From Rhizobium sp. BK316 (lineage in GTDB: Bacteria > Pseudomonadota > Alphaproteobacteria > Rhizobiales > Rhizobiaceae), in assembly GCF_014193695.1 (NCBI RefSeq), contig NZ_JACHZR010000001.1:967309-1031308 (forward strand): 64,000 nt of DNA. The letters are read 5' to 3'. Shown in pieces: positions 44,929 to 56,552 of the stretch (its first letter is position 1; every line of letters begins with the position of its first letter). Both the position numbers and the translations under genes were made by a program. The notes below the pieces were generated by a model. The model saw nothing but the letters and a program-made list of their open reading frames with translations, searched no databases and was not told the origin of the DNA.

Positions 44929-44992
44929 GTTACTTGTCTTGTTACGATCCGCTTGTGATAATGGCCCATTCGATCGATGGGAATAGAACTTC

Positions 44993-45448
44993 ATGCGCAA
45001 TGACAGCCGCCTTTCACGCATGCTGCACGTGCTGATCCACATGGATCGGCATGAGCATTCGGCGACCTCCGAAATGATTGCAAAGATGCTGAACACCAAT
45101 CCCGTCGTCGTCCGCCGCACCATGGCCGGCCTTAGAGAACAGGGCTATGTCCGTTCCGAAAAGGGGCATGGCGGGGGCTGGACGCTGGTGCGCCCGTTGT
45201 CGGAAATCACGCTGCTCGATGTCTACAACGCCATCGGCGAACCGCATCTTTTCGCCATCGGCCCAGCCGACGACCAGCCGAAATGCCTTGTGGAACAGGC
45301 TGTGAATGCTGCTCTCGAGGATGCGATGAAGGAGGCGCAGGCCCTGCTCCTGCGGCGATTGGGCAGCGTGACGCTGGACGAAATCGCGGCCGACTTCGAG
45401 GCAAAATATGCCGCGCTCTCGGCTGCGTCCTATTCCTGCGCCTCATAA
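44993..45448 (+). CDS. Rrf2-family transcriptional regulator
   Basis: A 151-residue winged-helix protein. The segment LSRMLHVLIHMDRHEHSATS and ATSEMIAKMLNTNPVVVRRT form the helix-turn-helix; GHGGGWTLVRP is the wing. One Cys (C98) lies in QPKCLVEQ, and a second near the C-terminus, rather than the three of IscR, so an iron-sulfur cluster is not expected; a thiol switch is more likely. Divergent from the reductase gene, which it should control. Confidence 0.93.
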   Translation: MRNDSRLSRMLHVLIHMDRHEHSATSEMIAKMLNTNPVVVRRTMAGLREQGYVRSEKGHGGGWTLVRPLSEITLLDVYNAIGEPHLFAIGPADDQPKCLVEQAVNAALEDAMKEAQALLLRRLGSVTLDEIAADFEAKYAALSAASYSCAS

Positions 45449-45455
45449 GCGCGGA

Positions 45456-45935
45456 TCATTTCCTGCGGTAGAGGAAATACCGGCCTTCCTTGATGCCGCC
45501 GGGCAAAGGCAGAGGCAAAAGTTCGGGATGTTCCAGCGGCAGGCCGCTGACGGCGATGCCGTGATGGGTAAGCACGCCGGCCATCAGCTGCGGCAGCCAG
45601 GTCAGCGTCACGGCATCGATCTCGTCATGGCCGGTGCCGATATCGGCATGGGCGAGCGCGGCATTGATCCCGAGGAACGCCTGGCCGGTGTCGCGGATAT
45701 TGCCCGTCACCATATTTTCGGCTGGCGGCGTGGAGGCGGAATAGGAGCGTATTTCCCAATCGAAGGCGATAATGCGGCGATCGGGAAAATGCTCGCGCAG
45801 ATGGTCGTAGGTGCGGCCATTGCCGAGGCCGAATTCGAGCACCGGCCCCTCCACCTCTTCCACCAGATCGATGATGGCATTGAGAATATCGCGTTGAGCC
45901 GACAATCGGCGAATGAAGCTGTCGAGGCGGCTCAT
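45456..45935 (-). CDS. SAM-dependent methyltransferase (Methyltransf_17-like)
   Basis: A 159-residue short methyltransferase. VLEFGLGNGRTYDHLREHFP is the SAM motif, IIAFDWE the acidic loop, and GTGHDEID follows. This matches a small proteobacterial family of unknown substrate. ATG at 45935 with AGGA 4 nt before it. A longer open frame to 46136 runs antisense into the DUF3095 gene and is rejected. Convergent with the Rrf2 gene. Confidence 0.85.
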   Translation of the reverse strand: MSRLDSFIRRLSAQRDILNAIIDLVEEVEGPVLEFGLGNGRTYDHLREHFPDRRIIAFDWEIRSYSASTPPAENMVTGNIRDTGQAFLGINAALAHADIGTGHDEIDAVTLTWLPQLMAGVLTHHGIAVSGLPLEHPELLPLPLPGGIKEGRYFLYRRK

Positions 45936-46056
45936 CTTGTCCTGTCCGTCATAAAATATGTCAGCGGTGCTACCATATCGATGCGGTGCAAGTCGATTGC
46001 CGGAACCGCAAATTGCCGTTGCAGCGGCAACACGGGTCTGTGATAAACTCGGCCCC

Positions 46057-47232
46057 ATGAACGAGATATCCAGCGACGCATTCTTCGCCAACGTGCCTGT
46101 TTTCAGCGACTTCGAAGGCGTGACCGATGAGAGCAATTACCAGCCGCTGCCCGAAGGGTGGGTGCTGGCGATGGCCGATATCGTCGGCTCGACGAAGGCG
46201 ATTTCCGGCGGCCGCTACAAGGACGTCAACATGGCCGGCGCAAGCGTCATTTCCGCGGTGCTGAATGCCGTTGGCAAGGGCGACTATCCCTTCGTCTTTG
46301 CCGGCGACGGCGCGTTGATCGCCTTGCCCGCTTCGCTTGAGAAGGAAGCACGCAAGGCTCTTGCCGCGACGCAGGTCTGGGTGAAGGAGGATCTTGACCT
46401 CGATCTTCGTATCGCCATCGTGCCGATCGCCGATATTCGCGCGGAAGGTCTCGATGTACGCGTCGCTCGCTATTCGGCAAGTCCTTACGTCACCTATGCA
46501 ATGTTTTCCGGCGGCGGCACGCTTTGGGCCGAAAAAAACATGAAGATGGGCCGGTACGGCGTCGAAAAGGCCGCGCCCGGCACTCGGCCGGATCTGACCG
46601 GCCTCTCCTGTCGCTGGAGCCCGATCGAGGCCCGCAATGGCGAGATCGTCTCGATCATCGCCGTACCGGGCGAAGCTGGTCCGGGGCCGGAATTTCAGGC
46701 TCTCGTCGCCGGCATCGTTTCGCTCACCGCCGAGCAGAACCGCAATGGCCATCCGGTGCCGGAAGATGGGCCGGAGTTTGCTTTTTCAATGAGTGGCATC
46801 AATCGCGAGGTGAATGCGACGGCGCCCAAAGGCAAACGACTGCGGCAAAAGCTGTTCATCTTCCTGCAGACCGGCTTGATCGTTTTCCTGCACAAATTCG
46901 GCCTCACCTTCGCTCATTTCAACGCGCGCCGCTACAAGCGGGACATCGCGGGTAATTCGGATTTCCGAAAGTTCGACGACGGACTGAAGATGACCATCGA
47001 CGTGGATGCCGCCCATCTCGCCCGCATCGAGACGCTGCTGAAGCAGGCGCAGGAAAGAGGCGTGGCTCGCTACGGCCTGCACTGCCAATCATCGGCACTG
47101 GTGACATGCTTCGTGCCGACGCCACTGTCGCGCGACCACATGCACTTCATCGATGGTGCCGCCGGCGGTTATGCGGTCGCTGCCAGCCAGATCACCGGCA
47201 AGCAGCTTTCCGGCGCGCTCGTTACGCCTTGA
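46057..47232 (+). CDS. DUF3095 protein with nucleotide-cyclase-like motifs
   Basis: A 391-residue soluble protein of the DUF3095 family. The first domain begins PEGWVLAMADIVGSTKAISG and continues with YPFVFAGDGALIAL. D41 and D84 stand where the two metal-binding Asp of class III cyclases are (ADIVGST and GDG), so the fold is probably cyclase-like, but the later N-x3-R motif is not obvious. The second half has RKFDDGLKMTIDV and a Cys-rich end. Activity unknown. It ends by overlapping the convergent dehydrogenase gene by 11 bp. Confidence 0.87.
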   Translation: MNEISSDAFFANVPVFSDFEGVTDESNYQPLPEGWVLAMADIVGSTKAISGGRYKDVNMAGASVISAVLNAVGKGDYPFVFAGDGALIALPASLEKEARKALAATQVWVKEDLDLDLRIAIVPIADIRAEGLDVRVARYSASPYVTYAMFSGGGTLWAEKNMKMGRYGVEKAAPGTRPDLTGLSCRWSPIEARNGEIVSIIAVPGEAGPGPEFQALVAGIVSLTAEQNRNGHPVPEDGPEFAFSMSGINREVNATAPKGKRLRQKLFIFLQTGLIVFLHKFGLTFAHFNARRYKRDIAGNSDFRKFDDGLKMTIDVDAAHLARIETLLKQAQERGVARYGLHCQSSALVTCFVPTPLSRDHMHFIDGAAGGYAVAASQITGKQLSGALVTP

Positions 47233-48571
47233 TAACGTGATCGGCAGTAAGGCCGAGCCGGCTGAAGACGTTTCGGGTATCGACAATCAGTTTGGCGCTC
47301 CTCGAAAGAGCCGCATAGTCGATCATGTCGTGATCGGTCGCGATGAGAACCGCGTCGTATCCCGCAACGACTTCCGGCGTCAGGTCGATGGATTTCCGGC
47401 CCTTCAGTGCCTGATATTCACGGGTCGGCGGAATCTCCGCGACGAAGGGGTCATGATAATCCGCCTTGCCGCCGCGTTCCTCGATAATTTCGATCAGGCG
47501 CAGCGACGGGCTTTCCCTGATATCGGCAACGTTCTTCTTGTAAGCGAGGCCAAGCACGAGGACGCGTGAGCGGCTGAGCGCCTTGCCGGCACGGATATCC
47601 AGCGCCTCGGCCAGTTTGCCGACGACATAGCGCGGCATCGCCGAATTGATCTCGCCGGCAAGTTCGATGAAACGGGTCGGCAGTTCGTATTCTCGCGACT
47701 TCCAGGTGAGGTAGAAGGGGTCGATCGGAATGCAGTGACCGCCGAGACCGGGACCGGGATAGAAGGGCATATAACCGAACGGCTTGGTCTTGGCAGCGTC
47801 GATAACCTCCCAGACATCGATCCCCATTGCCGCGTAAACGGTCTTCAGCTCGTTGACGAGTGCGATGTTGACCGAGCGGAAGATGTTTTCGGTGAGCTTC
47901 ACCGCTTCCGCCGTCGCATTGGAGGAGACCGGAACGACGGTCGAAACGGCTGCCCCGTAGAAGGATTTCATCAACGACAGGGCTTCTGCACCGTCGCCTG
48001 CAACGACCTTCGGGATGGTAGCGGTGTGGTAATGCTGGTTGCCGGGGTCCTCGCGTTCCGGCGAGAAGCCGACGAAGAAGTCGGAACCGGATTTCAGCCC
48101 GGTCTCTTCGAGAATGACCTTCACGATATCATCGGTGGTGCCAGGATAGGTGGTCGATTCCAGCACGATGAGCTGGCCCGGCCGCAGATGGGCGGCGATC
48201 GACCGCGACGTCGCTTCCACGAAGGAGAGATCGGGATCGCGATGTTTGGTGAGCGGCGTCGGCACGCAGATAACGATCACGTCGCAATCCGCAAGGCCGG
48301 CGAAATCGGTCGTCGAGAAAAAACGCCCCGCATCGATCTCGGCTGTCAGCGCCTCATTCGTCACCGCATCGATATAGGAGCGGCGGGCATCCAGCGCGAC
48401 GATTTTCTTCGGGTCGATATCAAAGCCGGTCACAGTAAAGCCGCTGCGTGCCACAGCCATCGCCAACGGCAAACCGACATAGCCAAGGCCGATAATGCCA
48501 GCGCGCGCCGTGCGGGCCTCAATCTTCTTTGAAAGCGTCTCGAAGGTGGAAGAGCGTGCGTCCAAGGCCAT
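47222..48571 (-). CDS. Nucleotide-sugar 6-dehydrogenase (UDP-GlcNAc dehydrogenase, WbpA-like)
   Basis: A 449-residue NAD-dependent enzyme that oxidises C6 of a UDP-sugar to the uronate. Rossmann motif GIIGLGYVGLPLAMAVARSG, central YPGTTDD, catalytic C280 in GGHCIPIDPF, and C-terminal VLGLAYKKNVADIRESPS. Length and motifs fit the WbpA/TviB group (UDP-GlcNAc or UDP-GalNAc) better than UDP-glucose dehydrogenases. ATG at 48571 is chosen over upstream in-frame codons. It presumably feeds surface polysaccharide, as do the nearby glycosyltransferases. Confidence 0.92.
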   Translation of the reverse strand: MALDARSSTFETLSKKIEARTARAGIIGLGYVGLPLAMAVARSGFTVTGFDIDPKKIVALDARRSYIDAVTNEALTAEIDAGRFFSTTDFAGLADCDVIVICVPTPLTKHRDPDLSFVEATSRSIAAHLRPGQLIVLESTTYPGTTDDIVKVILEETGLKSGSDFFVGFSPEREDPGNQHYHTATIPKVVAGDGAEALSLMKSFYGAAVSTVVPVSSNATAEAVKLTENIFRSVNIALVNELKTVYAAMGIDVWEVIDAAKTKPFGYMPFYPGPGLGGHCIPIDPFYLTWKSREYELPTRFIELAGEINSAMPRYVVGKLAEALDIRAGKALSRSRVLVLGLAYKKNVADIRESPSLRLIEIIEERGGKADYHDPFVAEIPPTREYQALKGRKSIDLTPEVVAGYDAVLIATDHDMIDYAALSRSAKLIVDTRNVFSRLGLTADHVIKA

Positions 48572-48971
48572 GCCTCTTGCGAAAAGTGAATCCGAACGCT
48601 GATCTAATGCATGATCGCGGCAAATTAAACCCGGCCCCTTCGCAGCGCCTGCCCGCGCCACGGCTTGGATTCATCAGCGGGGTGTGGCGAACATGGTTCG
48701 GTCCGAGCAGTGCCACAACCGAGACGCACAAAAAAATCCGGATCCCATTGTTTCGCACTTCCGGCGTGCCTATTTTGGCAAGTGATAATGAACCATTTTG
48801 CAAAGATTGCTCGCCCGTTTCCAGGAGGTCGGAAGCTGGCGGGTGTCAGTGCCGGGTCATCGGCACATCGTTGACACGATAATACCGCTCGTACATCCTG
48901 AATTCTTTGCGATCTGCTCATCGTGAATGGGCAGGTCGGGTTGTTTTTGTCTTTGAGGATGGACGTGCGAC
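48572..48971. other. Divergent control region, 400 bp
   Basis: Between the dehydrogenase gene and the second cyclase gene. It holds a perfect -35 hexamer TTGACA at 48871-48876 with only a poor -10 (CATCCT) 17 nt on. No ORF with a ribosome-binding site or RNA structure was recognised. Confidence 0.4.
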
Positions 48972-50330
48972 ATGAGGATAATACCAAGAATGAGCACGAT
49001 CGAATCCAGCGTATCCTCCATTTTGTTGGACCGTGTTGCTGAATGGCTGACGAATTCTTCGCTGGCCGGTGACGACCTTGAAAACATCGTGCGCGGTTTC
49101 TGCGAGCGGCTTGCTGCCGCCGGTCTGCCACTCGCGCGCGTGCACCTGACCTTCTCGATGCTGCATCCGCTCTACGACGCACTGAGCTTCACCTGGAAGC
49201 GCGCGAGCGGCGTAACCATCGAAGGCTTTCGGATGCCGGCCGGCCAGAAGCAGGATCGTTTCCTGCAGAGCCCCTATTTCCATCTTCTCGACAACAATCT
49301 GCAGCATATCCGCCGCCGTATCATGCCTGAAGGCCCGAATGAATTCCCGATTTTCGAGGATCTGCGGCAGGAAAAGATCACCGATTACCTCGCCTTCGTG
49401 CAGCCGTTCGGTGACGGCTCGGTGCAGGGCATGATGGGTTCATGGTCGACCGACAGCCCGGTCGGTTTTTCCGACGACATGATCGACGCGCTGCTGCGCA
49501 TGCAGAACCATCTGGCGGTCGCCGCCAAGATGGCGGTGCTTGCCAAGCTCGCCAACAATATGCTGACTACCTATCTCGGAGGCGATGCCGGCAAACGCGT
49601 GCTGAACGGGCAGGTTCGCCGTGGCGACGGCGAAACGATCCGTGCGGCCCTCGTGATGGCCGACATGCGCGAATCGACCATGTATGCCGAGAAGGAGGGC
49701 CGGCAGGCCTATATCGATACGCTCAACCAGTTCTTCGACGCGATCGCCGCACCCTTCAACCGCAATGGCGGCGAAATCCTGAGCTTTCTCGGCGATGGCT
49801 TTCTCGCGGTCTATCCCTGCGGCCGCCACAAGGACCCGTCCAAGATCGCCTGCGAGGCAGCGCTTTCAGCCGTACACCACGCGCAGGCGCGTGTTGCCGA
49901 ACTCAACAAGGATCGCGAGACAAAGGGGCTTCCAAAGATCGGCTATGGCATCGGCCTACATGTCGGCAACGTCATGTTCGGCAATGTCGGCCTGAAGGAC
50001 CGCCTCACCTTCTCTGCCTTCGGTTCGGCGGTGAACGAGGTGCAGCGCCTGCAGGTACTGACGAAGAAATATAGCCGCGAGGTCGTCGCGAGCCAGGCCT
50101 TTGCCGGCTATTGCGGCGGCGAATGGATCACGCTCGGCGAGGAAAAGCTGCGCGGCATCCGCCAGAAAGTGACGGTGCTGCAACCGCGCGCGCCGGCATC
50201 TGCCATTCACGTCGACGAAGGCTTCCGCGAAGCCGTTCAGAACGGCCTTTCGGAAGCAGAACAGGTCATCATGCTTCACCGCGACAAGAAACAGGTAAAA
50301 CGCACGCCGATCGAAAAATTCATTCAGTAA
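48972..50330 (+). CDS. Class III adenylate/guanylate cyclase-like protein, soluble
   Basis: A 452-residue protein. Residues 1-210 form a sensor-like domain without membrane helices (RVHLTFSMLHPLYDALSFTW). The cyclase domain spans about 222-405: metal ligands D231 (VMADMREST) and D275 (FLGDGF), N355 and R359 in FGSAVNEVQRL. The base-recognising positions are altered: S271 where Lys is usual and S352 where Asp or Thr is usual, so the substrate may not be ATP. Catalytic metal and phosphate residues are intact. A start at 48990 is also possible. Rhizobia have many such cyclases with unknown inputs. Confidence 0.88.
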   Translation: MRIIPRMSTIESSVSSILLDRVAEWLTNSSLAGDDLENIVRGFCERLAAAGLPLARVHLTFSMLHPLYDALSFTWKRASGVTIEGFRMPAGQKQDRFLQSPYFHLLDNNLQHIRRRIMPEGPNEFPIFEDLRQEKITDYLAFVQPFGDGSVQGMMGSWSTDSPVGFSDDMIDALLRMQNHLAVAAKMAVLAKLANNMLTTYLGGDAGKRVLNGQVRRGDGETIRAALVMADMRESTMYAEKEGRQAYIDTLNQFFDAIAAPFNRNGGEILSFLGDGFLAVYPCGRHKDPSKIACEAALSAVHHAQARVAELNKDRETKGLPKIGYGIGLHVGNVMFGNVGLKDRLTFSAFGSAVNEVQRLQVLTKKYSREVVASQAFAGYCGGEWITLGEEKLRGIRQKVTVLQPRAPASAIHVDEGFREAVQNGLSEAEQVIMLHRDKKQVKRTPIEKFIQ

Positions 50331-50513
50331 CCACGCGCGAACATTGCAGCCGCTTTAGCCGTTGCGTCTATATGAGAACCCTCGCACCAAGCGGCCTGTA
50401 AAATGGGCGCCCTGTGCCGCTTTTTCCCATGTCTGTCATCAACTGGACACCCCGTTTACGGTACGATAGTGTGCCTTAACGGGAACACATAAAGACTGGG
50501 GAATTTCATTGGT

Positions 50514-52402
<1,889 letters not shown>

Positions 52403-52403
<1 letters not shown>

Positions 52404-54307
52404 TGGTGACACGCCGCATCTTTCTCGGCGGCCTGATCGGTTCGGCTATCGCGCCTTCGGTGCTCCGGGCACAGCAGATCGCCGAGCCAGAAATTTTGAA
52501 GGCCAGGGTCGCTGACGGCAGCCTGCCGCCAATGGCTGAGCGCATTCCGACTGAGCCGCGTATCGTCAATCTCAAGGAGATGGGCCGCGTGCCCGGCACC
52601 TATGGCGGCAACGTGCGCACCATCATCGGCGGTGTGCGCGATATCCGCTACATGACCGTCTACGGCTATTCGCGGCTGGTCGGCTACGACACGAAGTTGC
52701 AGTTCCAGCCCGATATCCTTCGTGACTTCACCTCGGAGAATGACACGGTCTTTACCTTCTACCTGCGCGACGGGCACAGATGGTCTGACGGGCATCCTTT
52801 CACGGCCGAAGCCTTCCGATACTGGTGGGAAGACGTCATCCTCAACAAGGAACTGACGCCCGGCGGCGGCGCGCTGGAGCTACGTCCACATGGCTCCCTG
52901 CCGCGCTTCGAAGTGCTCGACGAGTTGACTGTGCGCTATAGCTGGGACAAGCCCAACCCGGTTTTCCTGTCGGCGCTTGCCGGCCCCCTGCCGCTCGTCA
53001 TCTATGGCCCGGGCCATTACTTGAAACAGTTCCACAAGGGCTTCCAGGACAAGGTCAAGCTCGAGGAGCTGATGAAAAAGAACCGCGCCAAGAAGTGGGC
53101 CGATCTGCACATCAAGATGGCCCTCGCTTCCCGGCCCAACAATCCCGATCTGCCAACGCTCGATCCCTGGAAAAACCGCACCGCTCCGCCGGCCGATCAG
53201 TTCGTCTTCGAGCGCAATCCGTTCTTCCACCGCGTGGACGAAAACGGCATGCAACTGCCCTATCTCGACCGCTTCATCCTCAACGTCTCGTCTTCCTCGA
53301 TCATCGCCGCCAAGGCGGGTGCGGGCGAATCCGACCTGCAGGCGACCGGCATCGACTTCAACGACTACACCTTCCTGAAAGAGGCGGAAAAGCGCTTCCC
53401 GGTGAAGGTCGATCTCTGGAAGATGACGCGCGGCTCGCGCATCACACTGTTACCGAACCTCAATGTCGCCGACGAAGCCTGGCGCGCGCTTTTTCGCGAC
53501 GTGCGCTTCCGCCGGGCCTTGTCGCTGGCGATCAACCGGCATGAGATCAACATGGTGGCCTTCTACGGCCTCGGCAAGGTGAGTGCCGACACGGTGCTGC
53601 CGGAAAGCCCGCTCTTCAAGCAGGAATATGCCGATGCCTATGTGAATTTCGACCCTGATACGGCCAACAAGCTGCTCGACGAACTCGGCCTCGACAAGCG
53701 CGACAGCGATGGCATCCGCCTGCTGCCTGATGGACGCCGCGCCGAGATCACCGTCGAGACAGCCGGCGAGAGCAATCTCGACACGGACGTTCTGGAACTC
53801 GTGCACGATCACTGGGCCGATATCGGTCTGGCGCTCTTCACCCGCACCTCGCAGCGCGACGTCTTCCGCAATCGCGCCATGAGCGGCTCGATCATGATGT
53901 CGATCTGGTACGGGCTGGACAACGGCGTGCCGACCGCCGACATGTCTCCTTATGGACTAGCCCCTACACTGGATGACCAGCTTCAATGGCCGCTCTGGGG
54001 CATGTACTATCTTTCGGCCGGTCAGGAGGGCAAGGCGCCCGATCTGCCGGAGGCGGCCGAGCTTGTGGATCTCCTGAACCAGTGGGGCGCAAGTGCTACG
54101 ACGGAAGAGCGTGAGGTTATCTGGCACAAGATGCTGTCCCTCTATACCCAGCAGGTCTTTTCGATCGGCCTCATCAACAGCACGCTGCAGCCGATCCTCA
54201 TGTCCGCCAAGATGCAGAATGTGCCGGAGCACGCGCTCTACGGCTTCGATCCAACCTCCTTCCTCGGCGTCTACATGCCTGATACCTTCTGGTTCAAGGA
54301 GGCCTGA
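52403..54307 (+). CDS. ABC transporter solute-binding protein, family 5
   Basis: A 634-residue periplasmic protein. It opens MVTRRIFLGGLIGSAIAPSV, a twin-arginine-type signal with likely cleavage after AQQ near residue 25. The family 5 signature region is around FTFYLRDGHRWSDGHPFTAE. Its size is above typical DppA (about 535) and like that of rhizobial family 5 proteins such as AgpA that bind oligosaccharides. So peptide and alpha-galactoside-type ligands both remain possible. Confidence 0.94.
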
Positions 54308-54310
54308 GCG

Positions 54311-55309
54311 ATGATCCGCTATATTCTCTGGCGTATCGCCGCCATGGTGCCGACCCTGCTCGTGATATCGGCGCTGGTCTTCGTCATCATCGAACTGCCG
54401 CCGGGTGACTTCTTCGAAAGCCAGATCGCCGAACTGCGCGCACAGGGCGAGACCGCAAACCTGCAGGAAATCGAGGAGCTGCGCCATCAATACGGCTTCG
54501 ACCAGCCGGGGATCGTGCGCTACTTCTTCTGGGTCGGCGGCATGCTGCATGGCGATTTCGGCTATTCCTTCGAATATCAGCTGCCGGTTTCCGACGTCGT
54601 GGGCGACCGATTGTGGCTGACGATCCTCGTCTCCTTCACGACCATCCTTCTCACCTGGCTGATTGCCTTCCCGATCGGCATCTATTCGGCAACCCATCAA
54701 TATAGCTGGGGCGATTACGGCCTGACCTTCCTCGGCCTGCTCGGCATCGCCATCCCCAACTTCATGCTGGCGCTGATCCTGATGTATTTCGCAAATGTCT
54801 GGTTCGGGCTTTCCATCGGCCATCTGATGGACCAGCAATATCTGAACGAGCCGATGAGCTGGGCTAAGGCGCGGTCCATCCTCGCGCATCTCTGGATCCC
54901 GGTCATCATCGTCGGCACGGCGGGTACCGCCGGCATGATTCGCCGCCTGCGCGCCAACCTGCTCGACGAGATGCAGAAGCAATATGTGACGACGGCACGC
55001 GCCAAAGGGCTGCATCCGGTGCGCGCCCTGGTCAAATATCCGCTCCGTATGGCGCTCAACTTCTTCGTCGCCGATATCGGCTCGATCCTGCCGTCGATTA
55101 TTTCGGGCGCCGAGATCGTCGCCATCGTTCTGTCGCTGGAGACGACCGGGCCGATGCTAATCAAGGCACTGCAGAGCCAGGATATGTATCTTGCCGGCTC
55201 GTTCCTGATGTTCCTCGCCTTCCTCAACGTCATCGGCGTGCTGATTTCCGATATCGCGCTCGGTTTCCTCGATCCCCGCATCCGTCTGCAAGGCAGGAGC
55301 ACCAAATAA
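54311..55309 (+). CDS. ABC transporter permease, DppB type
   Basis: A 332-residue membrane protein with six helices, starting MIRYILWRIAAMVPTLLVIS. The cytoplasmic EAA loop is YVTTARAKGLHPVRALVKYP, where the ATPase docks. An N-terminal periplasmic loop (RAQGETANLQEIEELRHQYG) is typical of DppB. It lies 3 nt after the binding-protein stop and overlaps the next gene by 1 nt. Confidence 0.95.
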   Translation: MIRYILWRIAAMVPTLLVISALVFVIIELPPGDFFESQIAELRAQGETANLQEIEELRHQYGFDQPGIVRYFFWVGGMLHGDFGYSFEYQLPVSDVVGDRLWLTILVSFTTILLTWLIAFPIGIYSATHQYSWGDYGLTFLGLLGIAIPNFMLALILMYFANVWFGLSIGHLMDQQYLNEPMSWAKARSILAHLWIPVIIVGTAGTAGMIRRLRANLLDEMQKQYVTTARAKGLHPVRALVKYPLRMALNFFVADIGSILPSIISGAEIVAIVLSLETTGPMLIKALQSQDMYLAGSFLMFLAFLNVIGVLISDIALGFLDPRIRLQGRSTK

Positions 55310-56484
55310 TGTCGCCCCTACCCGCTCCCGGTGCGCCGCTGCCGCATTATGTTTCGACCGCCCCGTTCGATCCGATCGCAACGGAGACGATGACATCAGC
55401 GCAGTCGCGCATCCACCTTGCCTCGCAGAAGCAGCTCATGTGGTGGAAGTTCAAGCGCCACAGGCTGGCGCTTGCATCCGGCATCTTCCTCGCCGCCGTC
55501 TACCTGATGATCCTTATCGTCGAGTTCCTGGCGCCTTACGGGCTGCATACCCGCAACGTCGATTTCATCCATTCGCCGCCGCAGCGCGTCCGTCTTTTCG
55601 ACAGCGAGGGCAATTTCGTCGGCCCCTTCGTCTATGGCCGGAAGATGACGCTCGATATCGATACGCTGCACCGTCTCTATACCGACAACCAGAACGACAT
55701 CCAGCCGATCCGCTTCTTCTGCCGTGGCGATGACTACAAGCTCTGGGGCCTTGTCGCTTCCGACTTTCATCTCGTCTGCCCGGCAATCGGTGGACAGATG
55801 TTCCTGCTCGGCACCGACCGTCTCGGCCGTGACGTGCTTTCACGCATCCTTTATGGCGCACGCATCTCGCTCACCATCGGGCTGATCGGTATTTCCATCA
55901 GTTTCGTGCTCGGTATCATCATCGGCGGCCTCGCTGGTTATTGGGGTGGCATCTTCGACCTCATCGTCCAGCGCCTGATCGAAGTGCTACAATCACTGCC
56001 CTCCCTGCCGCTCTGGATGGCGCTCGCCGCCATCATGCCGGTGACATGGAGCCCGATCGTCATCTATTTCGGCATCACCGTCATTCTTGGCATCATCGAC
56101 TGGACGGGCCTTGCCCGCGCCGTACGCTCCAAGCTTCTGGCGCTGCGTGAGGAAGATTATGTCCAGGCAGCCCAGCTCATGGGTGCCAGCACCCCGCGTG
56201 TCATCGGCCGGCATCTCGTGCCCGGCTTCATGTCGCATCTTATCGCATCCGCCACCATTTCCATTCCGGGTATGATCCTCGGTGAGACGGCGCTCTCCTT
56301 CCTCGGCCTCGGCCTGCGGCCACCCATTACCAGCTGGGGCATCCTGCTGACGGAGGCCAAGAGCGTAAGCGTCATCGCCTTCTATCCGTGGCTGCTGTTC
56401 CCGATCGTTCCGGTTGTACTGGTGATTTTGGCGTTCAATTTTCTGGGAGATGGCTTGCGCGATGCGGCAGATCCCTACAAATAG
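55309..56484 (+). CDS. ABC transporter permease, DppC type, with long periplasmic insert
   Basis: A 391-residue permease, about 90 longer than DppC. After the first helix (LASGIFLAAVYLMILIVEFL) comes a periplasmic stretch of about 95 residues (LHTRNVDFIHSPPQRVRLF onward) before the usual LLGTDRLGRDVLSRILYGAR. The EAA loop is EDYVQAAQLMGASTPRVIGR. The insert probably contacts the large binding protein. Last gene of the importer operon. Confidence 0.94.
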   Translation: MSPLPAPGAPLPHYVSTAPFDPIATETMTSAQSRIHLASQKQLMWWKFKRHRLALASGIFLAAVYLMILIVEFLAPYGLHTRNVDFIHSPPQRVRLFDSEGNFVGPFVYGRKMTLDIDTLHRLYTDNQNDIQPIRFFCRGDDYKLWGLVASDFHLVCPAIGGQMFLLGTDRLGRDVLSRILYGARISLTIGLIGISISFVLGIIIGGLAGYWGGIFDLIVQRLIEVLQSLPSLPLWMALAAIMPVTWSPIVIYFGITVILGIIDWTGLARAVRSKLLALREEDYVQAAQLMGASTPRVIGRHLVPGFMSHLIASATISIPGMILGETALSFLGLGLRPPITSWGILLTEAKSVSVIAFYPWLLFPIVPVVLVILAFNFLGDGLRDAADPYK

Positions 56485-56552
56485 CGTCGAGTTCGACGGG
56501 CTGCTTTGCGTCCGCCGCCTCGTGGCCTCCGATTTGCGGGGGTGGTAGAAGT

